From contig NZ_JSZO01000033.1 of assembly GCF_000801955.1 (NCBI RefSeq), positions 1 to 64,000 of the forward strand: a stretch of DNA of 64,000 nucleotides, in the 5' to 3' direction. The first letter of the stretch is position 1. Each line of letters begins with the position of its first letter. Under the pieces are notes generated by a model. It saw only the letters and a list, made by a program, of their open reading frames with translations. It made no database searches and had not been told where the DNA came from. Positions 1 to 9,200 of the stretch are shown here, piece after piece. The translations under genes and the position numbers were made by a program. The stretch is from Ralstonia sp. A12. Lineage in GTDB: Bacteria; Pseudomonadota; Gammaproteobacteria; Burkholderiales; Burkholderiaceae.

Positions 1-20
1 AAGCCACCCGCAGGTGGCTT
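1..20 (+). terminator. Hairpin terminator of a gene upstream of the window
   Basis: Perfect 8-bp stem (1-8 with 13-20) around a 4-nt loop, followed by the T-rich stretch CTTGCTTTCT. It probably ends transcription of a plus-strand gene lying before the window and separates it from the DAHP synthase gene. Confidence 0.6.
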
Positions 21-128
21 CTTGCTTTCTGCTACGCATGATGTCGCTGGTTTAACGGTAGTCATCCCGCTAGTCCGAGTTTTCCTGCAACATGCAGAGG
101 GACGAACGTTATTCAACAGGTGGCCTCC

Positions 129-1247
129 ATGACTCGTATCGACAACCCCCAGCATGACCAAGAGGTTGGCGTGGCAGACGCCACGCAGGACACAACCCGC
201 ATCGATGACGTGCGGATTGGTGCAGTTCGTCCGCTCATCTCCCCGGCGCTTCTTCTGGATGAGCTGCCCGTGTCACCCGATGTGCAGGCGCATGTTGAGG
301 TGAGCCGGGCGGCGATCACAAAGATCCTGCAGGGGCAGGACGATCGACTGATCGCGGTGGTCGGCCCATGCTCGATACATGATCACGACCAGGCCATGGA
401 ATACGCCCATCGGCTTGATGCGGCTGCGCAGCGCATGCGCGACGATCTATTGATCGTCATGCGCGTCTACTTTGAAAAGCCGCGGACTACCGTTGGCTGG
501 AAGGGCTACATCAATGACCCGCGGCTCGACGGCAGCTTTCGGATCAACGAAGGGTTGCGTCGGGCGCGCGAACTGCTGCTGGAGGTCAATGCGCTTGGGT
601 TGCCCGTTGCCACCGAATTTCTGGACTTGCTGAGCCCGCAGTACATTGCCGATCTTGTTGCCTGGGGGGCGATTGGCGCGCGAACGACTGAAAGCCAGAG
701 CCATCGCCAACTCGCCTCGGGGCTGAGTTGTCCGATCGGATTCAAGAACGGTACGGATGGCGGCGTTCAGATCGCGGCGGATGCGATTCTGGCTGCGCGC
801 TCAAGCCACTCGTTCATGGGCATGACGAAGATGGGGATGGCTGCGATTTTTGAAACACGTGGCAATAGCGATGCACATGTCATTCTTCGCGGCGGCAAGA
901 AGGGGCCAAACTACGACGCGTCGGCGATTGAAGACTGTTGCGCGATTCTCCGAACGGCTGGGCTGCGCGAGCAGGTGATGGTCGACTGCTCGCACGCGAA
1001 CTCAGGTAAGTCGCACGCTCGTCAGGTCGACGTGGGGTATGACCTGGCGCACCAACTGTCTTCGGGAGAGCGACGCATCATCGGTGTCATGATCGAGAGC
1101 CATCTGGAAGAAGGGCGCCAGGACTTGAAGCCCGGTGTACCGTTGCTGCGCGGCGTGTCGATTACCGATGCCTGCCTTGGCTGGTCCCAGACTGAACCGT
1201 TGCTGGAGACGCTTGCTGCGGCCGTGCGCACACGACGACGCGGTTAA
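129..1247 (+). CDS. aroG: 3-deoxy-7-phosphoheptulonate (DAHP) synthase, class I
   Basis: Cytosolic enzyme that condenses phosphoenolpyruvate with erythrose 4-phosphate, the first step of aromatic amino acid synthesis. The protein (372 aa) has the family length and carries the GPCSIHD motif near residue 80, the KPRTTVGWKG segment, and the GPNYDASAIE and DCSHANSGK motifs that hold substrate and metal residues. The ATG at 129 is preferred to an in-frame GTG at 120 because AGGTGG lies five bases before it. The N-terminal stretch of about 40 residues before the barrel is where feedback control sits in AroF/G/H enzymes, but which aromatic amino acid inhibits this one cannot be read from sequence. 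It stands alone; no other aro or trp gene is adjacent. Confidence 0.95.
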   Translation: MTRIDNPQHDQEVGVADATQDTTRIDDVRIGAVRPLISPALLLDELPVSPDVQAHVEVSRAAITKILQGQDDRLIAVVGPCSIHDHDQAMEYAHRLDAAAQRMRDDLLIVMRVYFEKPRTTVGWKGYINDPRLDGSFRINEGLRRARELLLEVNALGLPVATEFLDLLSPQYIADLVAWGAIGARTTESQSHRQLASGLSCPIGFKNGTDGGVQIAADAILAARSSHSFMGMTKMGMAAIFETRGNSDAHVILRGGKKGPNYDASAIEDCCAILRTAGLREQVMVDCSHANSGKSHARQVDVGYDLAHQLSSGERRIIGVMIESHLEEGRQDLKPGVPLLRGVSITDACLGWSQTEPLLETLAAAVRTRRRG

Positions 1248-1367
1248 GCGGCATACCCTGTAGGCCGGGGCGAGAAGGATAATCAGGGTTGTCGTGGACT
1301 TCGCTCGCGAGAAAGCGGGCGATCTTGATGTGCCGCACGCCGACAGCCAGTAACCACGGAAAATTCG

Positions 1368-1652
1368 ATGATCCGCAAGATGCTCAATGCGTCCCGGCTG
1401 CGGGACGAGGTAAGCCGCCGCATACATCGCATTCACGAAGTCGTTGAAGACGGCGTGAAGATTCATGTACCTCGTCCGCAACTGCAAGAGCCTGACGAAA
1501 CGGGCTGTAACTGGACCATGAAGCATTTCGGTAACGCCGCCGGCCATGAGCGGGACATCGCCGCGGTGCTTAAAGCGGTGCGTGCTGAATACAATCTTTC
1601 CGGCGAAGCAAAGATCCCCGACAACCCCTTCGGGGATATGCCGGGCAACTGA
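1368..1652 (+). CDS. Small conserved hypothetical protein (94 aa)
   Basis: I recognise this as the type of small conserved protein found in Burkholderiaceae, but no function is known to me. It is hydrophilic, with a basic N-terminus, an acidic middle and the segment CNWTMKHFGNAAGHE, which looks like the conserved core. There are no membrane segments, signal peptide or cysteine clusters (one Cys only). It starts at ATG 1368, without a strong ribosome-binding site, 120 bases after aroG, so it could be read from its own promoter. It is followed by a pntB fragment. Confidence is in the gene being real, not in a role. Confidence 0.65.
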   Translation: MIRKMLNASRLRDEVSRRIHRIHEVVEDGVKIHVPRPQLQEPDETGCNWTMKHFGNAAGHERDIAAVLKAVRAEYNLSGEAKIPDNPFGDMPGN

Positions 1653-1796
1653 GGTCTAGGAAAAACAGCGAATGCAGCCACCGTATGAGCGACTAGTGCT
1701 GCTGCTTGATGAGGTAACTGAACACCGTCACGTGTACCGTGCTCGCCAGGGTATGTTCAGCATCTTCAACTTCCGAAGCGGCAATTTCGAGCGACG

Positions 1797-2072
1797 GAGG
1801 AAGACATCAACAGCGAGTTCGGCCAATCTGACGTCGTACTGGTGCTGGGCGCCAACGACGTGGTCAATCCCGCCGCGAAGACCGATCCGAAATCGCCGAT
1901 TGCCGGCATGCCAATCCTGGAGGCCTACCAGGCCAAGACCATCATCGTAAACAAGCGCTCGATGAACGCTGGCTATGCCGGGCTCGACAACGAGCTGTTC
2001 TACATGGACAAGACGATGATGGTCTTCGGTGATGCCAATAAGGTAGTCGAGGAAATGGCTAAGGCGGTCTGA
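1797..2072 (+). pseudogene. pntB: 3' remnant of pntB (NAD(P) transhydrogenase beta subunit)
   Basis: From 1797 the frame reads [21 protein letters not shown] and continues to the TGA at 2070-2072, about 91 residues. This matches the NADP-binding C-terminal end of PntB, including the [26 protein letters not shown] and FGDA elements. Upstream of 1797 the same frame is open but no longer resembles PntB, and the membrane domain (some 370 residues) and pntA are missing. The end is intact and well conserved, so either loss is recent or the fragment is still translated from the GTG at 1842 as a 76-residue peptide. A stand-alone NADP-binding peptide cannot form a transhydrogenase. A full pntAB elsewhere in the genome is likely. 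Confidence 0.7.
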
Positions 2073-2111
2073 CCTCACCTGTCCGCGTGAGGCATCAGCA
2101 CGTTCGGGTGG

Positions 2112-2148
2112 GCGATGGCGGTCACGGCACAGCAGCGACCGCCATCGC
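2112..2148. terminator. Hairpin between convergent genes
   Basis: Perfect 12-bp inverted repeat (2112-2123 with 2137-2148, 13-base loop) in the gap between the pntB remnant (plus) and the diguanylate cyclase gene (minus), which converge here. It has no T-run on either strand, so termination is suggested by position and stem strength only. Confidence 0.45.
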
Positions 2149-2157
2149 ACTGAACCG

Positions 2158-3666
2158 TCACGGGTTCAGGCGCTCTTGCACTAACGTCGCGGCAACCCGA
2201 TTCCTGCCACTGTGCTTGGCTTCGTACAACGCGACATCGGCCGCTTTGACCAACGCATCAAGCGACGCGGCAGACGAGCGTCGTGCGGTCGCGCAGCCGA
2301 CGCTGACGGTGAAAGGGGCAAGCTGCGGGTCTCTGTGCGCATGCTCGACTTCCGCACGTATCGCTTCGCCGATGTGAGCGGCCCCCGCCTCGTTCGTATC
2401 CGGTAGCACCACCACGAACTCTTCTCCGCCGTAGCGCGCGGCAAGGTCACCACGCCGTCGTGCGTGTTTGCCAATGCATCCGGCAAGGTGCTGAAGCGCG
2501 GTATCGCCCAGTGCATGGCCGTGGGCATCGTTGTATCGCTTGAAGTTGTCTGCGTCGACAAAGAGGACGGAAAGGCAACTGCCGTTGCGCTGCAGGCGAT
2601 CCCACTCGCTCTCCAACGCTTCATCGAGTGCACGCCGGTTCTTGAGGCCAGTCAGCGGATCCGTCTGCGTGAGTTCCCTCAGGTGACCTTCTGCCGCCAC
2701 ACGATCTCGCAACGCAAACGCCAGCAGCCATACGACCGCGCAGAAGGCGATGCTGACCGACACCGCAGCGAGTCCGACGATCCAGGATAGCTGCCTCCAT
2801 GACGCTAGCGCATCGCTTAGCGCCGGGGCAACCACGGCAATGAACGGGGTGCCTGCAACGCGCTGGAACGTATATAGGCGGAGCACGCCATCGCTCGATG
2901 ACGGAGCCACATAGAAGCCGGAATCACGGTTCACCATGCGTGGAAAGGTTGGCGACTTGCTGTAGTTCGGGGCTTGCGCGAGCGGGAGGGCCGGATTTCG
3001 AGCGACCAGGTTGCCATCTTCACGGACGATTGCCGTGACGCCGAGCGGCCCGACATCAAGCTTTTCCAGCAACTGCTTGAAGTAGTCGAGATCGATTGCG
3101 ACCAGTGCGGTGCCGGCGAAGGACCCGTCAGGCCGGTTCATGCGCCGGCTCAGTGCAATGGCCTCAACGCCGTCACGCGATCGTGCTCGATAGGCTGCCG
3201 ATACATAGAGGCCAACGTTTGCGGAATCGCGATGAACGATGAAATAGTCGCGATCGTGGAAATCCCACCGGTGCGTACTGGAGCAGCAGCCGTCGATCAG
3301 GCGCCCTTGATCGTCGGTGACGCCCATGCCGGTGACATAGCGGGCGGCGGCTGTCTGGCTGAAGAGCAACGCGTGCCGAAGCTCCGGATCCATGTTTTGG
3401 ATCCCCGGTTTGTTCAACACGGCGATGAGCATGAGCAAAGACTGATCCGATGATTCGATGGTCCGGGAAATGTGGCTGGCCAATACGTTAGCGACGTTTC
3501 TGGACATCTCATGCGCATGCTTGATTGCGGTCTCGCGAGCGGCCCACAGCGTCAGTACGCTGATCGACAGCGCGACGAGTGTCAGCAGTGTCCCCAGCGA
3601 GCCAACAATCAAAGGGTGGCGGCCAGCCAATGTGGCCACATTGCGAGCGGAGATTCGAGTGGACAC
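2158..3666 (-). CDS. Membrane diguanylate cyclase with periplasmic sensor domain
   Basis: Makes cyclic-di-GMP from two GTP. Domain order in 502 aa: short cytoplasmic N-terminus; membrane segment at about 20-42; periplasmic sensor of about 250 residues resembling the double-Cache/PDC type (FSQTAAARYVTGMGV, YFKQLLEKLDVG); second membrane segment at about 300-325; GGDEF domain from about 340. The active-site motif is GGEEF at 413-417. An RxxD inhibitory site (404-407) sits exactly five residues upstream, so product feedback inhibition is expected. The start is a GTG at 3666 with no clear ribosome-binding site, so the true start is uncertain. No EAL domain is present. The ligand is unknown. Confidence 0.88.
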   Translation of the reverse strand: MSTRISARNVATLAGRHPLIVGSLGTLLTLVALSISVLTLWAARETAIKHAHEMSRNVANVLASHISRTIESSDQSLLMLIAVLNKPGIQNMDPELRHALLFSQTAAARYVTGMGVTDDQGRLIDGCCSSTHRWDFHDRDYFIVHRDSANVGLYVSAAYRARSRDGVEAIALSRRMNRPDGSFAGTALVAIDLDYFKQLLEKLDVGPLGVTAIVREDGNLVARNPALPLAQAPNYSKSPTFPRMVNRDSGFYVAPSSSDGVLRLYTFQRVAGTPFIAVVAPALSDALASWRQLSWIVGLAAVSVSIAFCAVVWLLAFALRDRVAAEGHLRELTQTDPLTGLKNRRALDEALESEWDRLQRNGSCLSVLFVDADNFKRYNDAHGHALGDTALQHLAGCIGKHARRRGDLAARYGGEEFVVVLPDTNEAGAAHIGEAIRAEVEHAHRDPQLAPFTVSVGCATARRSSAASLDALVKAADVALYEAKHSGRNRVAATLVQERLNP

Positions 3667-4127
3667 GATGCGGTCTTTGCGGAGGGAATGCGCTGTACGT
3701 CCGCCTTCTGGCGATCGCTGACGGTATGAATAAGCAGGGTAGGGTCAAGCGTTTCATTTTGGCCGGCAACCTGCGGCAGCCATCTTATCGGCAGAGACTG
3801 GGAAAAGTTCAGCATTCGGCCTCCGCTTGACAGCCGTCGGAGAGATTTGGGCGTTCAGCAGTAGTGCGACGATGCCGATCTGGACACAATGAATGGCTGT
3901 TACAGGGCCATTCGCAAGAAATTGCAGGCACTTTTACCAAGTCGGAACAATGAGGCAACCCGAGCTGACCTCAAGTGAATAGATTTGCTTCCGTTCGCCA
4001 GGAATCTCTGGGTATCTGCTCAATCATTGTATTTAACATAAGATACATTATGAGTAAAAATGATGGGAACCAAGTACCAGTGTCCGGTTCCCATCACAAG
4101 GCCAAGTCATCTCATCTGCGTTCAATA
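3667..4127. other. 461-bp gap without a convincing gene
   Basis: Lies between the divergently read diguanylate cyclase and MscS genes. A 68-codon minus-strand frame (3609-3815) has an ATG but overlaps the cyclase start and has no recognisable features. The part around 4020-4060 is AT-rich and is the likely MscS promoter area. I see no strong hairpin, tRNA or repeat here. Confidence 0.5.
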
Positions 4128-5015
4128 ATGGAAAACCTTCACGCTTACCTTGACCCCATCCTCTGGGGAACCTTCAGCCATTTCGCGATCAGCCTGTGTA
4201 CCGCGCTGCTGATTCTCTTTGGTGGCTGGTGGCTGTCAAAACTCATTGGCCGCTGGCTGAACCGGCTGATGAGCCGTCAGGCCCATCTTGATGCCACGCT
4301 CACGCCGATCCTCTGCGACATCAGCGTTTGGGGCATCCGCACTCTTGCCGTCATCGGGGCGCTGTCCCGGCTTGGCATTGAAACGGCCAGCATCATTGCG
4401 GTGCTGGGTGCGGCGGGTCTTGCGATTGGCCTAGCGCTGCAGGGCACGCTCCAGAACATCGCGGCCGGCATCATGCTGCTGGCGCTGCGTCCGTTCCGGG
4501 TGGGGGACTATATCGACGGCGGCGGTGGCGAGGTGGCCGGCACGGTGGAAGAAGTCAGCCTGTTCATGACGCGCCTGACCAAGCCGGACGGTATCTGCGA
4601 ATACGTGCCGAACAGCGCACTGTGGAGCCACACCGTGCGCAACTACACGCGCAATCCGACCCGCCGGCTAGACCTGGAAACCGAAGTTTCGCTGCACGAC
4701 GACATTTCCGGCGCCATCGAGGCGCTCAAGGCGCTGGCCGCCAGCGAGCCGCTGGTGCTGCCCGAGCCGGCGCCCATGGCAATGGTCATGCGCTTTGACG
4801 ACAGCGTGGCTGTGCTGAACCTGCGTGTCTGGGCCAAGACCGAGAACTTCTGGGAAATGCGCTGGAAGCTGGCGCAGCAAGTTCGCACGACGCTGAAGGA
4901 CGCACGCTGCACCCTGCCCGTCCGCATGCGCGAGCTACATATCGTGCATGACGCAACGCAAGGCACCGACGATGTACCAATCAAGCGCAACGGTGAGGCG
5001 GTGGCAAGTCGATAG
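4128..5015 (+). CDS. MscS-family small-conductance mechanosensitive channel
   Basis: Inner-membrane channel that opens when membrane tension rises in hypo-osmotic shock. With the start at 4128 it is 295 aa, close to the 286 of E. coli MscS. Two hydrophobic helices (about 15-37 and 60-80) precede the pore helix TM3, whose Gly/Ala-rich run IIAVLGAAGLAIGLALQGTL and the following NIAAGIMLL are diagnostic. The beta domain begins with RPFRVGDYI and contains the FMTRLTKPDG and PNSALW elements. The reading frame is open further upstream (ATG at 4050 and 3975), but that extension is hydrophilic and unlike the family, so 4128 is chosen despite a weak ribosome-binding site. Confidence 0.9.
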   Translation: MENLHAYLDPILWGTFSHFAISLCTALLILFGGWWLSKLIGRWLNRLMSRQAHLDATLTPILCDISVWGIRTLAVIGALSRLGIETASIIAVLGAAGLAIGLALQGTLQNIAAGIMLLALRPFRVGDYIDGGGGEVAGTVEEVSLFMTRLTKPDGICEYVPNSALWSHTVRNYTRNPTRRLDLETEVSLHDDISGAIEALKALAASEPLVLPEPAPMAMVMRFDDSVAVLNLRVWAKTENFWEMRWKLAQQVRTTLKDARCTLPVRMRELHIVHDATQGTDDVPIKRNGEAVASR

Positions 5016-5123
5016 ATTGCTGCACTGCAGGAGTGCCAGCGCGCAACACTTCCTCTGTGCATTCCCATACGCATTGCCTAGACTCACTTTCCAAGTGCGA
5101 AGCGTTCTAAAGGCAGGTGCATC

Positions 5124-6008
5124 ATGTGTCGCTGGCTGGCTTACTCGGGCAACCCCATTCAGATGGAGACGGTGCTGTTCCGGCCGACGCATTCGCTGAT
5201 CGACCAGAGCCTGCGATCCCGCCTGGGGCACACCACCACCAACGGCGACGGGTTCGGCATTGGCTGGTATGGCGGCCACTCCGAGGTGCCTTTCCGGTAT
5301 CGGTGCCTGCACCCCGCCTGGAATGACACGAACCTGCGCGAAGCCGCCCGCGCCATCCGATCGCCATTGTTTGTGGCACATGTCCGCGCGGCCACCGACA
5401 CCCCCACGCAGGAAACCAACTGCCACCCGTTCCGCTATGGCCGATGGCTGTTTGCCCACAACGGGCTGATCCGTGAATACCCGACACTGCGGCGTGACCT
5501 GATGATGGAGGTCGCGCCCGAGCTGTTTCGCTGGATCGAGGGCTCAACGGATTCTGAAGTCATGTTCTTCCTCGCGCTCACGTTTGGGCTGCAGCGGGAG
5601 CCTTGCGGCGCCTTGGAGCAAATGGCGGGACTGATCGAGCACGTCGGCCACCGGCACGGCGTTGAACACCCGCTGAACATGACCGTCTGCGTGACTGACG
5701 GCGAGCAGATCATCGCGGCGCGCTATTCCAGCGAGCGGGATTCGCGGTCCCTCTTCCACAGCACGTCGTTCCGGCATCTGCAGCACCTCTACCCGGACAA
5801 TTCCCGGATCACGGATGCGGGCGACGAGGCGGTTCTCGTGCTGTCCGAACCCCTGGTCGACCTGCCCGACGCCTGGGATGAGATTCCGGAAGAGACCCTG
5901 GTGGTCGCCAAGAGTGGCGTGATCGAGCGCCATCGGTTCACCCCCCGGCTGCCCGTGTCTGAAGTGTCGGGCAAGCAACAATCCTCCTACGGGCTCGCCG
6001 CAGGCTGA
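5124..6008 (+). CDS. Class II glutamine amidotransferase (YafJ-like)
   Basis: An N-terminal nucleophile amidohydrolase fold. After removal of the initiator Met, Cys2 of MCRWLAYSG would be the nucleophile that releases ammonia from glutamine. Other family marks are GHTTTNGDGFGIGWYG (about 37-52), FVAHVRAATDTPTQETNCHPF (about 88-108) and the FAHNGLI segment (about 115). Length (294 aa) fits the stand-alone YafJ group, which has only the glutaminase domain and no synthase partner; the acceptor is unknown. The start is fixed by the need for Cys at position 2. Neighbours (mscS upstream, uvrA downstream) give no clue to its role. Confidence 0.88.
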   Translation: MCRWLAYSGNPIQMETVLFRPTHSLIDQSLRSRLGHTTTNGDGFGIGWYGGHSEVPFRYRCLHPAWNDTNLREAARAIRSPLFVAHVRAATDTPTQETNCHPFRYGRWLFAHNGLIREYPTLRRDLMMEVAPELFRWIEGSTDSEVMFFLALTFGLQREPCGALEQMAGLIEHVGHRHGVEHPLNMTVCVTDGEQIIAARYSSERDSRSLFHSTSFRHLQHLYPDNSRITDAGDEAVLVLSEPLVDLPDAWDEIPEETLVVAKSGVIERHRFTPRLPVSEVSGKQQSSYGLAAG

Positions 6009-6050
6009 TCGGGCGCTCTCGCCCTCTCCAACTTTCTTCCCCACTGAAAC

Positions 6051-6074
6051 CTCCTGACAAAACGGTGTCAGGAG
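6051..6074 (+). terminator. Weak hairpin after the amidotransferase gene
   Basis: Perfect 8-bp stem (6051-6058 with 6067-6074) with an 8-base loop, 43 bases after the stop codon. No T-run follows, so it is only a candidate transcript end. Confidence 0.4.
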
Positions 6075-6228
6075 CCTTGCGGTAACCTCGCGCCCGCGAT
6101 TTGTGCCGTCAGTGAACCGGATCTCAAGAATCCGCTACAGTTTACGGCCCGATTTCTGATTGCCGGCCGGTGCCAGTTTGGCTACCCGTGCCGGCATCTC
6201 CCCCTACGTTCTCCAAGGACCACCCCTC

Positions 6229-9200
6229 ATGTCTTCCGGTGTCATTCGCCTGCGCGGAGCCCGTCAGCACAACCTCAAAAACCTCGATCTGGACCTGCGC
6301 ACGGGCGAAATGACCGTGGTGACCGGGCCGTCAGGTTCCGGCAAGTCGAGCCTGGTGTTCGACACCCTCTATGCCGAGGGCCAGCGCCGCTACGTCGAGA
6401 CCTTCAGCGCCTACGCGCGCCAGTTCCTGGATCGCATGGACCGCCCGCAGGTCGACCATGTGGAAGGCGTGCCGCCGGCCATCGCCATCGACCAGACCAA
6501 TCCGGTGCGCAGCTCACGCTCGACTGTCGGCACGATGACGGAGCTGAACGACCACCTGAAGCTGCTGTTTGCGCGCGCGGCCCAACTATTCGATCGGGAT
6601 ACCGCACTGCCGGTACGCCATGACACGCCGGAAACCATCTACAACGAGCTGCTGGCGCGCACGCGCGAGGCTGATCCGCGCCTGGTGGTGACTTTTCCGG
6701 TGGAGCTGCCGGCCAATACCAGCGCGGATGAAGTTGCGCAGTGGCTTTCCGTCAGCGGCTATACGCGCGTGCAGGCCGAACGTGTCAGTGGTGAACGCAA
6801 ATTGCTCGACGTGGTGGCCGACCGCTTTCGCCTGCAGGGCACTGAGCGTGTCCGTGCGCTGGAGGCCATCGAGTCGTCGCTCAAGCGCGGCGGCGGTCGT
6901 GTCAACGTGTACGTGCTGCCCGCCGACGAGGCTGCCGAACCTGAGATCTGGCGCTTTTCCACCGGCCTGCACTGCCCAGAGAGCGATCTGCGCTATGCCG
7001 ATCCGCAGCCCGCGCTGTTTTCATTCAACTCGGCCTACGGTGCGTGCGATGCATGCCGTGGCTTTGGCCGCGTGATCGGCGTCGACCTTGGCCTGGTGAT
7101 TCCGGACGAGCGCAAGACCCTGCGCGAAGGTGCCATCAAGCCGATGCAGACTCCGGCCTGGAAGGAATGCCAGGACGACCTCATGCGCTATTCGGCGGCG
7201 GCCGACATCCCGCGCGACACGCCGTGGGCCGAGTTGACCGAAGCACAGCGCCACTGGGTCATCAACGGCGACCCGACCTTCAAGCGCGGCGGCTGGAACA
7301 AGCAGTGGTACGGCGTGCGCCGCTTCTTCGACTACCTGGAGTCGAAGGCGTACAAGATGCACATCCGCGTGCTGCTCTCCAAGTACCGCAGCTATACGAC
7401 GTGCGAGACCTGCGGCGGTGCGCGCCTGAAAACCGAGTCCATGCAATGGCGCCTGGGCAGCAAGGAAAATGCCGACGCTGTGCTGGCACCGGAGCACCGC
7501 TTCATGCCGCGCGGCGTGAAATGGAGCCGCGCCCAGCTCGAAGCCCTGCCCGGTCTGACCGTGCACGACGTCATGCTGCTGCCCATCGCACGCATCCGCC
7601 GGTTCTTTGACGAGCTGACGCTGCCCTCCACCCTGCTCGACGATGCGCTCAAGCTGCTGCTGGACGAGGTGCGCACGCGCCTGGCCTACTTGTGCGACGT
7701 CGGCATCGGCTACCTGACACTGGACCGCCAGAGCCGCACGCTTTCCGGCGGCGAAGTGCAGCGGATCAACCTGACCACGGCGCTGGGCACATCGCTCGTC
7801 AACACACTGTTCGTGCTGGATGAGCCGAGCATCGGTCTGCATCCGCGCGATCTGGATCGCATTGTGGAAGCCATGCAGCGCCTGCGCGATGCGGGCAACA
7901 CACTGGTTGTCGTGGAGCACGATCCCTCCGTCATGCTCGCTGCCGACCGCCTCATCGACATGGGCCCCGGCCCCGGCGAGCGCGGCGGCACCATCGTGTT
8001 CGACGGTACGCCCGCTGCCATCCGAAAAGCCGACACGCTGACTGGCGCCTATTTGTCCGGCCAGCGCCGCGTGGCCAACGCCACCGACTGGCAGGCCCGC
8101 CCCATCAACGGTGCACCGCGTCTTGTGCTTGAGGGTGCGAGCCAGCACAACCTGCAGGACGTGACGATCGAAGTGCCGTTGCAACGGCTGGTGTGCGTGA
8201 CGGGCGTGTCCGGCTCTGGCAAGTCGACGCTCATCCAGGACGTGCTCCACCCCGCCCTGGCGCGCCATTTCGGCAAGGCGACGGAATCGCCTGGCGCGTT
8301 TCGCGCACTGCGCGGTGCGGACCAGATCAGCGATGTGGTCTTCGTCGACCAATCCCCGATCGGCAAGACCGCGCGCTCGAACCCGGCCAGCTACGTGGGC
8401 GCGTTTGACGAGATCCGCAAGCTGTTTGCCAAGGTGCCAATGGCGCTGCAGCGCGGCTACACGGCCGGCACGTTCAGCTTCAACTCGGGCGATGGGCGTT
8501 GCCCGACCTGCGGCGGCTCGGGCTTCGAGCACGTGGAGATGCAATTCCTCAGCGACATCTACCTGCGCTGCCCGGATTGCGATGGCACGCGCTACCGCGC
8601 GGAAATTCTCGAGGTGAAGCTGGAGCGCGGCGCGCACAAGCTATCAGTGGCAGACGTGCTGGAGCTGACGGTGAGCGAAGCCGCCAGCGTGTTTGCCGAC
8701 GACGCTGACGTGCTGCGCGTGCTGCAGCCCATCGTCGACGTGGGTTTGGAGTACGTGAAACTCGGCCAGCCGGTGCCGACGCTTTCCGGCGGCGAAGCGC
8801 AGCGCCTGAAGCTCGCGGGCTTCCTGGCCGAAGCGGCGCAGGCGGCCCAGGCCGCCGCCCGCAAGCGCGTCAAGCAAGACGTGCCCGCCAACGCCGGCCG
8901 CTTGTTCATGTTCGACGAGCCCACCACGGGTCTGCACTTTGACGACATCGCCAAGCTGATGCGCGCGTTCGGCAAGCTGCTCGACGCTGGGCATTCGCTG
9001 ATCGTGATCGAGCACAACCTCGATGTGATCCGGGCGGCCGACTGGATCATCGATCTCGGCCCCGAGGGCGGCGATGCGGGCGGCCTGCTGGTGTGTGCCG
9101 GTACGACCGAGCAGGTGAAGGCCTGCGCTGCTTCGCATACCGGTGCCGCGCTCAAACAGTACGAAGCGAGCATCGGTCAACCGCAAGCTGCCGATGAAGG

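Noticed and set aside
3609-3815. A 68-codon minus-strand gene upstream of the diguanylate cyclase
   Set aside because: Overlaps the cyclase start, has no ribosome-binding site and no recognisable feature.
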